Shown here: positions 21,077 to 28,785 of the stretch, piece after piece | Position numbering within the stretch: the first letter of the stretch is position 1 | How the letters are laid out: each line of letters opens with the position of its first letter | Assembly: GCA_002343845.1 (NCBI GenBank) | Contig: DDSQ01000056.1 | Span: 21,000 to 56,190, forward strand | DNA from: Planctomycetes bacterium UBA2386 | Lineage (GTDB): Bacteria; Planctomycetota; UBA1135; UBA2386 | Reading direction: 5' to 3' | Length of the DNA: 35,191 bases | The notes under the pieces: generated by a model | Told to the model about the DNA's origin: nothing | Database searches by the model: none | What the model saw: the letters and a program-made list of their open reading frames with translations, nothing else | Made by a program: the position numbers and the translations under genes

Positions 21077-21526
21077 ATGGAGACGGCGGTGCCGGAGCCA
21101 CTCTCGCCCTCTGCCAAGGCGCGCCGCGTGCTGCTGGTCCTGCTGCTCGTGCACGTGGCGTGGGGACTCGTCCGGATCCCCGACAAGGCGATCGCGCGGC
21201 GACGCGACGACATTGCGCGCTACGCCGAACGCGGCCAGGCCGGCTACTTCCTGAAGCACGCGAAGTGGGAAGGCACCGAGGCCATCGCCTGGATCGTGGC
21301 GAACACGGCGGCCGACGCAGCGATCCTCCACGAGGGTCCGACCCGGGGTGCGTTCGAGTTCGCGGCGGGGTCGCTGGCGCCGCGGCTTCTTGTGGCGGCG
21401 TCGGCATGGGCGCCCGATCGCGAGACCATCGCCGGTCGGCCACTGGCTCGCGCGCGCCTTGGCGATCGCGAGGGCATCGTCCACCTGATCGCGTCCGAGG
21501 CCGGGCTGCGCGTCGAGGTGCGATGA
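21077..21526 (+). CDS. Single-pass membrane protein, unknown function
   Basis: A 149-residue protein with a basic N terminus (SAKARR) and one membrane segment at about 17-34 (VLLVLLLVHVAWGLVRIP), followed by a soluble alpha/beta-looking domain: YFLKHAKWEGTEAIAWIVAN, then APRLLVAASAWAPDRETI. The topology suggests a small extracytoplasmic domain. I recognise no family. Its stop overlaps the start of the GT39-like gene (ATGA), so the two are translationally coupled, and it may be a partner in polysaccharide or lipid-linked sugar transfer. It starts the plus-strand glycan locus. Confidence 0.72.
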   Translation: METAVPEPLSPSAKARRVLLVLLLVHVAWGLVRIPDKAIARRRDDIARYAERGQAGYFLKHAKWEGTEAIAWIVANTAADAAILHEGPTRGAFEFAAGSLAPRLLVAASAWAPDRETIAGRPLARARLGDREGIVHLIASEAGLRVEVR

Positions 21527-22917
21527 AGGTCGAAGCCGGGCTCGAAGGTGCGGTCACCGCCGCGCTCGTGGCGATGGTGGTCGTCGGCGGCGCAGCGTTC
21601 GCAGCGTTCGCGATCGGCGCGCCGGTGCCGGATGCCGTGTTGCCCGCCGCCCTCGTCGCCGCGGCCGTCCTCGCATGGCGTCGATTGCGCGGTCGCGCCG
21701 CGCCGCCGCCGATGTGCACGCGCGACGCATGGTGGTGTGTCGCCGCCGCTGCTCTGCTCGTCGCCGCGACGGCGATCCTCGCGTGGGGGGCGCTGGCGAC
21801 GCCGTCGCGCTTCTGGGATGGCGCGGCGATGTGGGACGTGAAGGCGGCGTTGCTGGCCGCGACGCCTTCGCTCGAGCAGCCGACGTTCCGCGACCCGGCC
21901 GTGCACTGCCACAGCCGTGACTATCCGCTGCTGCAACCGATGCTGCACGCGCTGCTCGAACGAGCGGTCGGCTGCGGACGGGCCCTGTTCCCCGCGCTGT
22001 ACGCGCTGCAGTGCGGCGTGCTGTTCGTCGCGATGCGAAGGCTCGGAGCTGCGGCGACCACCGCGGCACTCGTCGCGGTCGCGTGGGGCGTGACGCCGAT
22101 GGTGCTGAACCCGACCAGCGGCGGCATCGACTCCGGCTACGCGGACGCGCTGCTGGCCGTCGCGGTCACCGCGATGGTCGCCGGCCTCGCGAGCCGGGAC
22201 CACGTCTGGCTCGCCGCCGGGATCGCCCTCGGCGTCTGGGTCAAGCCGGAGGGCCTGGTCTACGGCGGACTCGTCGTCGCCGCCGCGTGGCTTCGCGCCG
22301 ATCGCGCGCTGCTGCGCACGGCGGCGTGGACCTGGTTCGCTGCGTCGGGCGTGTGGGCGGTCGTGCAGAGGGATCTGCAGACGCTCGGCAGTGGTCCCGT
22401 TCCCTGGGCGCTGCTGGCGGCCTTGGCGGTGGTCGGTGGCGTGCTGCCGCACGTTCACGCGCGGCTCGGAACGGTCCGCACGCGGCTCGCCGTCGGCGTT
22501 GGCGTGGCGCTGCTGCTGCTCGTGCTCGGAGCGGCGAACGCCGGTTCGGGAACGTGGGCCACCTACGTCGCGGATCCGCAGCGTGCGTTGGGTCGGCTGA
22601 CCAGCGTGCCCACGATCACGGCCGAACTGTTCGGCTCGGCGGTGACGCGTGGGCAGTTCGGCCTGCTGTTCGTGCTGCCGCTCGGCCTGCTATTCGTGCG
22701 CGGCGGCGCGCCGGACCGGCGCTGGCCCGGGCAGTGGCTGGTCGCGGCGGCGCTGGTCCTGCACGCGCCGTTCCTGCTGGCGCCGCTCGACGATCTGTCG
22801 GGTCACCTGCGCGCGACCATGCCGCGCATGTTGTTCCACCACCTCGGCGTCGCCGCGCTGGCGACGGGTCTCCTGGTCGACAGAATGCGTCCGCCCGCCG
22901 GCGAAGCCCTCGCCTGA
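21523..22917 (+). CDS. Polytopic membrane protein, GT39/ArnT-like glycosyltransferase candidate
   Basis: A 464-residue protein with about ten hydrophobic segments, for example AVTAALVAMVVVGGAAFAAF and LAVGVGVALLLLVLGAAN. A large first loop contains SRFWDGAAMWDVKAALLAAT and HCHSRDYPLL. An acidic residue in the first extracytoplasmic loop and the later YPLL motif are typical of GT-C enzymes of the GT39/PMT type, which use polyprenyl-phosphate sugars. GIALGVWVKPEGLVYGG also fits this group. The exact sugar and acceptor are unknown. It is coupled to the upstream small gene by a 4-nt overlap, and the GT2 gene follows after 6 nt. Confidence 0.78.
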   Translation: MKVEAGLEGAVTAALVAMVVVGGAAFAAFAIGAPVPDAVLPAALVAAAVLAWRRLRGRAAPPPMCTRDAWWCVAAAALLVAATAILAWGALATPSRFWDGAAMWDVKAALLAATPSLEQPTFRDPAVHCHSRDYPLLQPMLHALLERAVGCGRALFPALYALQCGVLFVAMRRLGAAATTAALVAVAWGVTPMVLNPTSGGIDSGYADALLAVAVTAMVAGLASRDHVWLAAGIALGVWVKPEGLVYGGLVVAAAWLRADRALLRTAAWTWFAASGVWAVVQRDLQTLGSGPVPWALLAALAVVGGVLPHVHARLGTVRTRLAVGVGVALLLLVLGAANAGSGTWATYVADPQRALGRLTSVPTITAELFGSAVTRGQFGLLFVLPLGLLFVRGGAPDRRWPGQWLVAAALVLHAPFLLAPLDDLSGHLRATMPRMLFHHLGVAALATGLLVDRMRPPAGEALA

Positions 22918-22923
22918 TCGGCC

Positions 22924-23922
22924 ATGACCTCGCCCAAGGCAACGTTCGCGATCCCGTGCCGCAACGGCGCGCCGTTCCTGCGGGCGCTGCTCGAGTCGTT
23001 GCTCGCGCAGACGTGCCAGGACTTCGCGCTGGTGCTCGTCGACGATGCGTCCACCGACGATTCGGCCGCGGTTGCGCGGCAGGTGTGCGGCGAGCGCATC
23101 ACGATCGTGCGCAACGACGCGCCGCTCGGGCTGATCCCCAACTTCAACCGCTGCGCCGAACTCGTGCGCACGCCGTTCTTCTGCCTCTCGCACGCCGACG
23201 ACGTCTACGAGCCGCAGTACCTCGAACGGTTGCTCGGCGCGCTCGAGGCCGCGCCCGCTGCCGGCTTCGCGCACTGCCGCGCCGGAGCAATCGACGAGCA
23301 CGGCCGGCCCTACGACGCGCCGGCCGAACGCTTCAAGGGTCGCTTCTGGGCCGCGCTACCCGGACCGTCGGCGGCCGCGCACTTCCGGCTGCTCTACGCC
23401 GGCAACTACATCGTCTGCCCGACGGTGCTGTTCCGGACCGCGGCATACCGCAGTGCTGGCGGCTTCCGTGCCGACCTGCGCTACGCCGCCGACTGGGAGC
23501 TGTGGCTGCGCATGGTCGCGCGCGGGCTGTTGCCGGTCGCCGTCGATGCGCCGCTGTTCCGCTACCGCCGCCACGACGACTCGGCGACGCGCGCGGCGGC
23601 GCGGGTGCTGGTGCGTTACCGCGAGGAGATCGAGATCCTGCAGTGGGCGCGCGACGAAGCGGGCCGCTCCGGCTTCGGCAACGGCTGGCCGCCTTCGTTC
23701 GCGCTGCGCAACTCGCTGCTGCAGGACGCCGGCGACGACCTGCTCGCGGGGCTGCGCGACGAGGCGGCGACGAAGTTGGCGTTCCTGCGCGACCATGCCC
23801 CGGCGACGTACGCGCACCCGACAGTGCGCGTGTTCCGGCTGCTGGCGCGGCTCGGTCGCCCCGGCACGTGGCTGCTGCGCGCCGCGCGCCGCGCCGCGCT
23901 GCACTTCGCGCGCGTGCCGTGA
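22924..23922 (+). CDS. Family 2 glycosyltransferase
   Basis: A 332-residue GT-A fold enzyme with ATG at 22924. The N terminus TFAIPCRNGAPFLRALLESL starts the nucleotide-sugar domain. LVDDASTDDSAAVARQV and FFCLSHADDVYEPQYLERLL give the acidic residues, including a DD pair used for metal and UDP/TDP-sugar binding. YAADWELWLRMVARGLLP holds the likely catalytic acidic residues, followed by RYRRHDDS. There is no membrane segment, so it acts on the cytoplasmic face. The sugar and linkage cannot be inferred. It is the third gene of the plus-strand run from 21077 and converges with the next glycosyltransferase gene, leaving a gap of only 4 nt. Confidence 0.9.
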   Translation: MTSPKATFAIPCRNGAPFLRALLESLLAQTCQDFALVLVDDASTDDSAAVARQVCGERITIVRNDAPLGLIPNFNRCAELVRTPFFCLSHADDVYEPQYLERLLGALEAAPAAGFAHCRAGAIDEHGRPYDAPAERFKGRFWAALPGPSAAAHFRLLYAGNYIVCPTVLFRTAAYRSAGGFRADLRYAADWELWLRMVARGLLPVAVDAPLFRYRRHDDSATRAAARVLVRYREEIEILQWARDEAGRSGFGNGWPPSFALRNSLLQDAGDDLLAGLRDEAATKLAFLRDHAPATYAHPTVRVFRLLARLGRPGTWLLRAARRAALHFARVP

Positions 23923-23926
23923 ACGG

Positions 23927-24982
23927 TCACTCCATGTAGCGGCGTTTGCGCAGCACCACGACGTCGACGAGGTAGCGCCAGTACGGCCACCAGCACGAGC
24001 GCTGGCGCCACCACAGTCCGAACGAATTCGCTTTGCGATGCGGCCGCAGCACGCGGCGATCGGCCAGCAGCGTTCGCCACTGCCGCAGCGCCGCCATGCG
24101 GCCGCCGACCAGCACGCGCGCGAGGTCGCGTTGCCCGGCGAGCAGCGCCAGCGGCGGCACCAGCAGCCAGCTCACGAGGTGCCACGGCAGGTTGAGCAGG
24201 ACCAGCAGCCGCGGCGCGTTGACCCAGTAGGAGTGGGTCATGTTGCGCACCGAGCGCACGCGGAACGCGTCGTCGCGCACCTTGCGGATGCTGGTGTTCA
24301 GCTTGTGGCGCACGAACGCGAACGGCACGAAGCGGCACTCGTGGCCGGTGACGATGAACCGCAGCGCCAGGTCGACGTCCTCGAAGTTCGCGAAGTAGTC
24401 GTCGCGGAACGTGCCGACGGCGCGCAGCGCAGTGACCCTGTAGAGCGCAGCGCCCGCGCACGCGCCGAGCAGGCGGCAGGGCTGCGTGAACTCGGCGACC
24501 GGGCGGTGGCGACCGCGGGGGATCGCCTCACCGGTCGTCAGCAGATCGATGCCGGCGTTCTCGGTGACGTTCGGGTCGCCGAAGAACACCATGTGGCTCG
24601 CGAACACGCCGGCCTCGGGGTGCGTCTCGGCGGCGGCGACGAGGCGTTCGATCCAGTCGGGTGCTGCCGCGGCGTCGTTGTTGAGCAAGGCGACGTAGCG
24701 CGCCCGATCCTCGGCGAGGATGCGCGCGATCGCCGTGTTGTTGCCGCCCGAGAAGCCGAGGTTGCTGCCATTGCGCAGCAGGCGGATCGCATCGCCGAAC
24801 TCGCGTTCGATCTGGCCGGCTTCGTCGTTCGCCGAGCCGTTGTCGGCGACCCAGATCTCGACGTTGCGGTACGTCTGCCCCTGCAAGCTGCGGATCGCTT
24901 CGCGCGTGTCGGCGAGCCCGTTCCAGTTGAGCACGAGCGCTGCGACCAGCGGTCGGTCGGTGGATGGTCGCGAGGCCGACAC
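23927..24982 (-). CDS. Family 2 glycosyltransferase (rhamnosyltransferase-like)
   Basis: A 351-residue GT2 protein. VAALVLNWNGLADTREAIRS opens the domain. NLGFSGGNNTAIARILAE and ALLNNDAAAAPDWIERLV, with the N-N-D-A form of the DXD motif, are characteristic of the WcaA/rhamnosyltransferase branch of GT2. DDYFANFEDVDLALRFIVTG provides the catalytic ED. A hydrophobic stretch near the C terminus (LLVLLNLPWHLVSWLLVPPL) may tether it to the membrane. The start is a GTG at 24982. No ATG is close. It is the only minus-strand gene in the glycan locus, convergent with the preceding GT2 and divergent from the epimerase. Confidence 0.88.
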   Translation of the reverse strand: MSASRPSTDRPLVAALVLNWNGLADTREAIRSLQGQTYRNVEIWVADNGSANDEAGQIEREFGDAIRLLRNGSNLGFSGGNNTAIARILAEDRARYVALLNNDAAAAPDWIERLVAAAETHPEAGVFASHMVFFGDPNVTENAGIDLLTTGEAIPRGRHRPVAEFTQPCRLLGACAGAALYRVTALRAVGTFRDDYFANFEDVDLALRFIVTGHECRFVPFAFVRHKLNTSIRKVRDDAFRVRSVRNMTHSYWVNAPRLLVLLNLPWHLVSWLLVPPLALLAGQRDLARVLVGGRMAALRQWRTLLADRRVLRPHRKANSFGLWWRQRSCWWPYWRYLVDVVVLRKRRYME

Positions 24983-25016
24983 GGCGGAGCAGTGAAGCGC
25001 TGCGAGCGGGTGCGCG

Positions 25017-25034
25017 CCACGGGCCTCGCCGTGG
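25017..25034. promoter_or_regulatory. Small inverted repeat between the GT2 and epimerase genes
   Basis: CCACGG-GCCTCG-CCGTGG forms a 6-bp stem in the 86-bp divergent region between starts 24982 and 25069. It could be a regulatory site or a short leader hairpin. The evidence is the symmetry alone. Confidence 0.25.
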
Positions 25035-25068
25035 AATCACGCGGCGGCGCCGGCCAAGATCGCCGGCG

Positions 25069-26172
25069 ATGCCTCTGCCGGACCGCTCGCTGCACGTGTT
25101 GACCGTGGTGGGGGCGCGCCCCCAGTTCGTGAAGGCCGCGGTGGTGGGGCGCGCGATCCGGCGCGCCGCGGCCGCCGGCCGCCCGATCCACGAGTCGCTG
25201 GTGCACACCGGACAGCACCACGACCACGGCATGAGTGCGGTGTTCTTCGCCGAGATGGAGATCCCCGACCCGGTGGTCGACCTCGGCATCGCCGGCGGCG
25301 GCCACGGCGCGATGACCGGACGCATGCTCGAAGCGCTCGAGCGGGAGATCCAGGAACGGCGGCCCGATGTGGTGCTCGTCTACGGCGACACCAACAGCAC
25401 TCTCGCTGGCGCGCTGGCCGCCGCGAAGCTGCACGTGCCGGTCGCGCACGTCGAAGCCGGGCTGCGCAGCTTCAACCGCCGCATGCCCGAGGAAGTGAAC
25501 CGCGTGCTGACCGACCATGCGTCGACGCTGCTGTTCTGCCCATCGGCGGCGTCGGCGGCGCAGCTCGCTCGCGAGGGCATCACCGCCGGCGTGCACGTGA
25601 GCGGCGACGTGATGATCGACGCGGTGCACCACTACCGGCAGAAGGCGGTGCCGCCGCCCCGTTCGGGGCCGTTCGCGCTGGCGACGCTGCATCGCGCCGA
25701 GAACACCGACGACCCCGCGCGGCTCGGCCGTGTGATCGGGGCGCTCGCGGCGAGTGCGATCCCGGTGCTGCTGCCGCTGCACCCGCGCACGAAGAAGGCG
25801 ATGCTGGCCGCCGGCGTCGTGGCGCGCGGGGCGGTCGATCTCTGCGAGCCGCTGTCGTACTTCCACATGCTCGGCTGCCTGCAGGCGTGCACGTTCGTCG
25901 CCACCGACTCGGGCGGGCTGCAGAAGGAGGCGTGGGCGTTCGGCAAGAAGTGCCTCACGCTGCGCGACGAGACCGAGTGGACCGAGCTGGTCGCGGCCGA
26001 CGCGAACCGGCTGGTCGGCACCGACCCGGCGCGCATTGCGGCGGGCATCGACTGGGCGATGCGGCCGCTCGGCGCGCGGCCGCCGATCTACGGCGACGGC
26101 CACGCGGGCGAGGCGATCGTGCAGGCGTTGCTCGCGGCCGACCTCGGCAGGCTGGCGGGTGCCACGGCATGA
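25069..26172 (+). CDS. wecB: Non-hydrolysing UDP-GlcNAc 2-epimerase family protein (WecB/WbpI)
   Basis: A 367-residue cytosolic GT-B fold enzyme. Motifs run from VVGARPQFVKAAVVGRAI through SLVHTGQHHDHGM, LVYGDTNSTLAGALAAAKL, HVEAGLRSFNRRMPEEVNRV and TLHRAENTDD to TDSGGLQKEAWAFGKKCLTL followed by RDETEWTE. These cover the catalytic Asp/Glu/His and the UDP-binding segment. UDP-GlcNAc to UDP-ManNAc is the classical reaction. The GGLQKEA and RDETEWTE wording is also that of WbpI-type enzymes acting on a diacetamido-uronic acid sugar, so the substrate could be either. The ATG at 25069 was preferred over a longer frame that lacks similarity. The stop overlaps the ABC permease start (ATGA). Confidence 0.92.
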   Translation: MPLPDRSLHVLTVVGARPQFVKAAVVGRAIRRAAAAGRPIHESLVHTGQHHDHGMSAVFFAEMEIPDPVVDLGIAGGGHGAMTGRMLEALEREIQERRPDVVLVYGDTNSTLAGALAAAKLHVPVAHVEAGLRSFNRRMPEEVNRVLTDHASTLLFCPSAASAAQLAREGITAGVHVSGDVMIDAVHHYRQKAVPPPRSGPFALATLHRAENTDDPARLGRVIGALAASAIPVLLPLHPRTKKAMLAAGVVARGAVDLCEPLSYFHMLGCLQACTFVATDSGGLQKEAWAFGKKCLTLRDETEWTELVAADANRLVGTDPARIAAGIDWAMRPLGARPPIYGDGHAGEAIVQALLAADLGRLAGATA

Positions 26173-26969
26173 ACTTCGTCCTGGCGCCCTTCCGCCTGCT
26201 CTGGCAGCACCGCCGCCTGCTGCACAGCACGACGCGCAACGAACTCAAGGGGCGTTTCGCGGGCTCGGTGTTCGGCGTCGTGTGGCTGCTCGGCTATCCG
26301 ATGCTGCTGCTCGCCGCGTACGCGAGCATGTTCGTGTTCGTCTTCAAGGCGCAGCCGGCCGGGTTCGCTTCGTCGTTCGACTACGTGCTGCTGATCTTCT
26401 GCGGCTTGATCCCGTTCCTCGGGTTCGCCGAGAGCCTCGGGTCGGGCACGCCCTCGATCGCCGCCAACGCGAGCCTGATCAAGAACACCCTGTTCCCGAT
26501 CGAACTGGTGCCAGTACGCGCCGTGCTGGTCGGTCAGGCGGTGCAGGTCGTGGGTTCTGGCATCCTGCTCGTCGCGATCACCGCCAACGGCATGCTGACG
26601 CCCTGGGTGTTGCTGCTGCCGGTCGTGTGGGGGTTGCAGCTGATGTTCACGCTCGGGCTGGTCTGGATCGTCAGCAGCGTCAACGTCTACATGCGCGACC
26701 TGCAGCAGATCGTCTCCGTGCTGGTCCTGTTCCTGATGATGGCGAGCCCGATCGCGGTGCCGGCGTACGACCTGTCCGGTTCGTTGGCCGCGATCTCCTA
26801 CTGCAACCCGCTCTGGTACGTGATCGCCTGCTACCAGGACCTCGTCGTCCACGGCCGGGCGCCGATCGCCTCCGCGTTCGGCGGGCTCGCCGTGCTGGGC
26901 TTCGGCTCCTTCCTGATCGGCCACTGGTTCTTCGGCCGCATGAAACGTGTGCTCGTGGACAACGTGTGA
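26169..26969 (+). CDS. wzm: Polysaccharide ABC exporter permease (Wzm/TagG-like)
   Basis: A 266-residue ABC-2 type membrane protein. The N-terminal amphipathic part (RLLHSTTRNELKGRF) is followed by the family-typical GSVFGVVWLLGYPMLLLAAY. About six hydrophobic segments follow, with VNVYMRDLQQIVSVLVLFLM (the R-D-L-Q/V-N-Y-R-D signature of polysaccharide exporters) and NPLWYVIACYQDLVVHGRAP near the end. It should form the inner-membrane channel that moves a lipid-linked glycan to the periplasm, powered by the adjacent ATPase. The start overlaps the epimerase stop by 4 nt, and the ATPase gene follows 4 nt after its stop. Confidence 0.92.
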   Translation: MNFVLAPFRLLWQHRRLLHSTTRNELKGRFAGSVFGVVWLLGYPMLLLAAYASMFVFVFKAQPAGFASSFDYVLLIFCGLIPFLGFAESLGSGTPSIAANASLIKNTLFPIELVPVRAVLVGQAVQVVGSGILLVAITANGMLTPWVLLLPVVWGLQLMFTLGLVWIVSSVNVYMRDLQQIVSVLVLFLMMASPIAVPAYDLSGSLAAISYCNPLWYVIACYQDLVVHGRAPIASAFGGLAVLGFGSFLIGHWFFGRMKRVLVDNV

Positions 26970-26973
26970 AGCC

Positions 26974-28785
26974 GTGAACGACGTCGCCATCGAGATCGCC
27001 GGAGTCAGCAAGCTCTACCGGCTCTGGGCGCGCCAGTCCGACAAGGTGCTCGACGCCTTTGGGCTCGGCTGGCTGACGGCCTGGCGGCGGCAGCGCTACC
27101 AGGAGTTCTGGGCGCTGCGCGACTTCGACCTGCGCATCGGCAAGGGCGAGCGCATCGGTTTGATCGGCCGCAATGGGGCCGGCAAGAGCACGCTGCTGAA
27201 GATGATCGCGGGCAACGTCGCGCCGACCCGCGGTGCTGTGCGGGTGCAGGGACGCGTGCAGGCGCTGCTCGAACTCGGCACCGGCTTCCATCCCGAGTTC
27301 ACCGGCCGCGAGAACATCCACGCGTCGCTGGCCTACCAGGGCCTGTCGACGGCGGCGATCCGGGCGAAGGAAGCGGAGATCGTCGACTTCGCCGAACTCG
27401 GCGACTTCATCGACCAGCCGGTCAAGACCTACTCGGCGGGCATGTACGCGCGGCTCGCGTTCTCGACGGCGACGGCGATCGAACCCGAGATCCTGATCGT
27501 CGACGAGGTGCTCGGCGCCGGCGACGCCTATTTCGCCGGCAAGTGCGTCGAGCGCATGACGCGGATCACCGAGCAGGCGGGCGCGACGGTGCTGTTCGTC
27601 AGCCACGATCTCGGCAGCGTGCAGCGCCTGTGCACGCGTGCGGTGTGGATCGACCGCGGCCGCATCCGCGCGCAGGGCGACGTGCTCGAGACGATCAAGG
27701 AGTACCAGGCGGTCGTGCGCCAGGACGAAGCGGAACGGCTGCGCGCGCGCGACCGCCGCAGCGTCGCCACGGGCCACGGCAGCATCGACAGCGATCACGG
27801 CGTCTACACGAGCCGGCTCTTCCGGCTGACGTGGGACGGCACCGGCGGCGCCCCGGCGCGAGTGCGTCGGCTCGTCCTGCACGACGGCGAGACGACGATC
27901 GGGGCGATCGACGTCGGCGGTGCGCTCGACAATGCGCAGAACCAGCGGCACCACCTGATCGCCGACAGCGACCGCAGCGGCTGGGGACCGACGACCGTCG
28001 GCAACGCGGCCGGTGGCCGCGAACTGGTCGCCAGCGAACGCCGCGGCGAGGCCGTGTTCGCGTTCGGTGTGCCGACGCGGCTGGCTGGGCAGGCCCTGCG
28101 CCTCGAAGTCGTCGTCGACCGCCTGGCCGACACCGCCCTTCGCGTCGAAACGTGGTCGAGCGGTGCCTTCCGCGACCTCGGTGCGGTCGGGCCGGAGGGC
28201 CGCGCCATCGTCGACGTTCCCGCCGAGGCGATGGCTGCCGCGGCCGAGCCGGTGCCGGCCGGACGCGATCGTCGCGCGAGTGCGGCCGTGGCGATCGAGC
28301 ACGTCGAATTCGTCGACCACTCGGGTGCGGAGCGCCGCGCGTTCGCCGATGGCGATCTGCCGGCCGCGTGCCGGATGCGCGTGCGCATGCTGGCCCCGCG
28401 CGAGCAGGTGGTCGTCGCGCTCAACGTGCTGCGCGACGACGGGGTCGTCGTCTGCAGCGTCGTGCACCGTTGCACCTTCGCCTCGCGCGTGCAGGGCCTG
28501 GTCGAACTGGCGCACGACCTCACCGCCCTCCATCTCGGGCCCGGCCGCTACGTCGCCAGCGTCGCGCTCTACGAACGGCTCGACGTGCTCGACAACGCGC
28601 GCGAGCAGGACGTGCTCGCGATCTGGGATCGGGCCGTCAGCTTCCTCGTCGAGCAGAGCATTCACTACCGATTGCCCCGGGGTATCGTGGCCCCGCCGAT
28701 CGACGTGACCGCTGCGCTGCGGACGCCCGAAGGCGGCGTCCGACCATGCGACTACACCATCGAGGATTTGATCCGGCGGGCCTGA
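26974..28785 (+). CDS. wzt: Polysaccharide ABC exporter ATPase with extended C-terminal region (Wzt-like)
   Basis: A 603-residue protein with a GTG start. Residues 1-245 are the nucleotide-binding domain: Walker A G-R-N-G-A-G-K71-S-T, the Wzt-type TGRENIHASLAYQG, the signature YSAGMYARLAFSTA, Walker B PEILIVDEVLGAGD and the H-loop FVSHDLGS. The C-terminal part (about 450-595: RMRVRMLAPREQVVVALNVL onwards) resembles the Wzt-C immunoglobulin-like domain that reads the non-reducing end of the O antigen. Between them, residues about 272-425 form an extra beta-rich segment that typical Wzt proteins (about 400-450 residues) lack. It overlaps the next gene by 40 nt. The exporter role is firm. The glycan-recognition role is from the family. 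Confidence 0.92.
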   Translation: MNDVAIEIAGVSKLYRLWARQSDKVLDAFGLGWLTAWRRQRYQEFWALRDFDLRIGKGERIGLIGRNGAGKSTLLKMIAGNVAPTRGAVRVQGRVQALLELGTGFHPEFTGRENIHASLAYQGLSTAAIRAKEAEIVDFAELGDFIDQPVKTYSAGMYARLAFSTATAIEPEILIVDEVLGAGDAYFAGKCVERMTRITEQAGATVLFVSHDLGSVQRLCTRAVWIDRGRIRAQGDVLETIKEYQAVVRQDEAERLRARDRRSVATGHGSIDSDHGVYTSRLFRLTWDGTGGAPARVRRLVLHDGETTIGAIDVGGALDNAQNQRHHLIADSDRSGWGPTTVGNAAGGRELVASERRGEAVFAFGVPTRLAGQALRLEVVVDRLADTALRVETWSSGAFRDLGAVGPEGRAIVDVPAEAMAAAAEPVPAGRDRRASAAVAIEHVEFVDHSGAERRAFADGDLPAACRMRVRMLAPREQVVVALNVLRDDGVVVCSVVHRCTFASRVQGLVELAHDLTALHLGPGRYVASVALYERLDVLDNAREQDVLAIWDRAVSFLVEQSIHYRLPRGIVAPPIDVTAALRTPEGGVRPCDYTIEDLIRRA

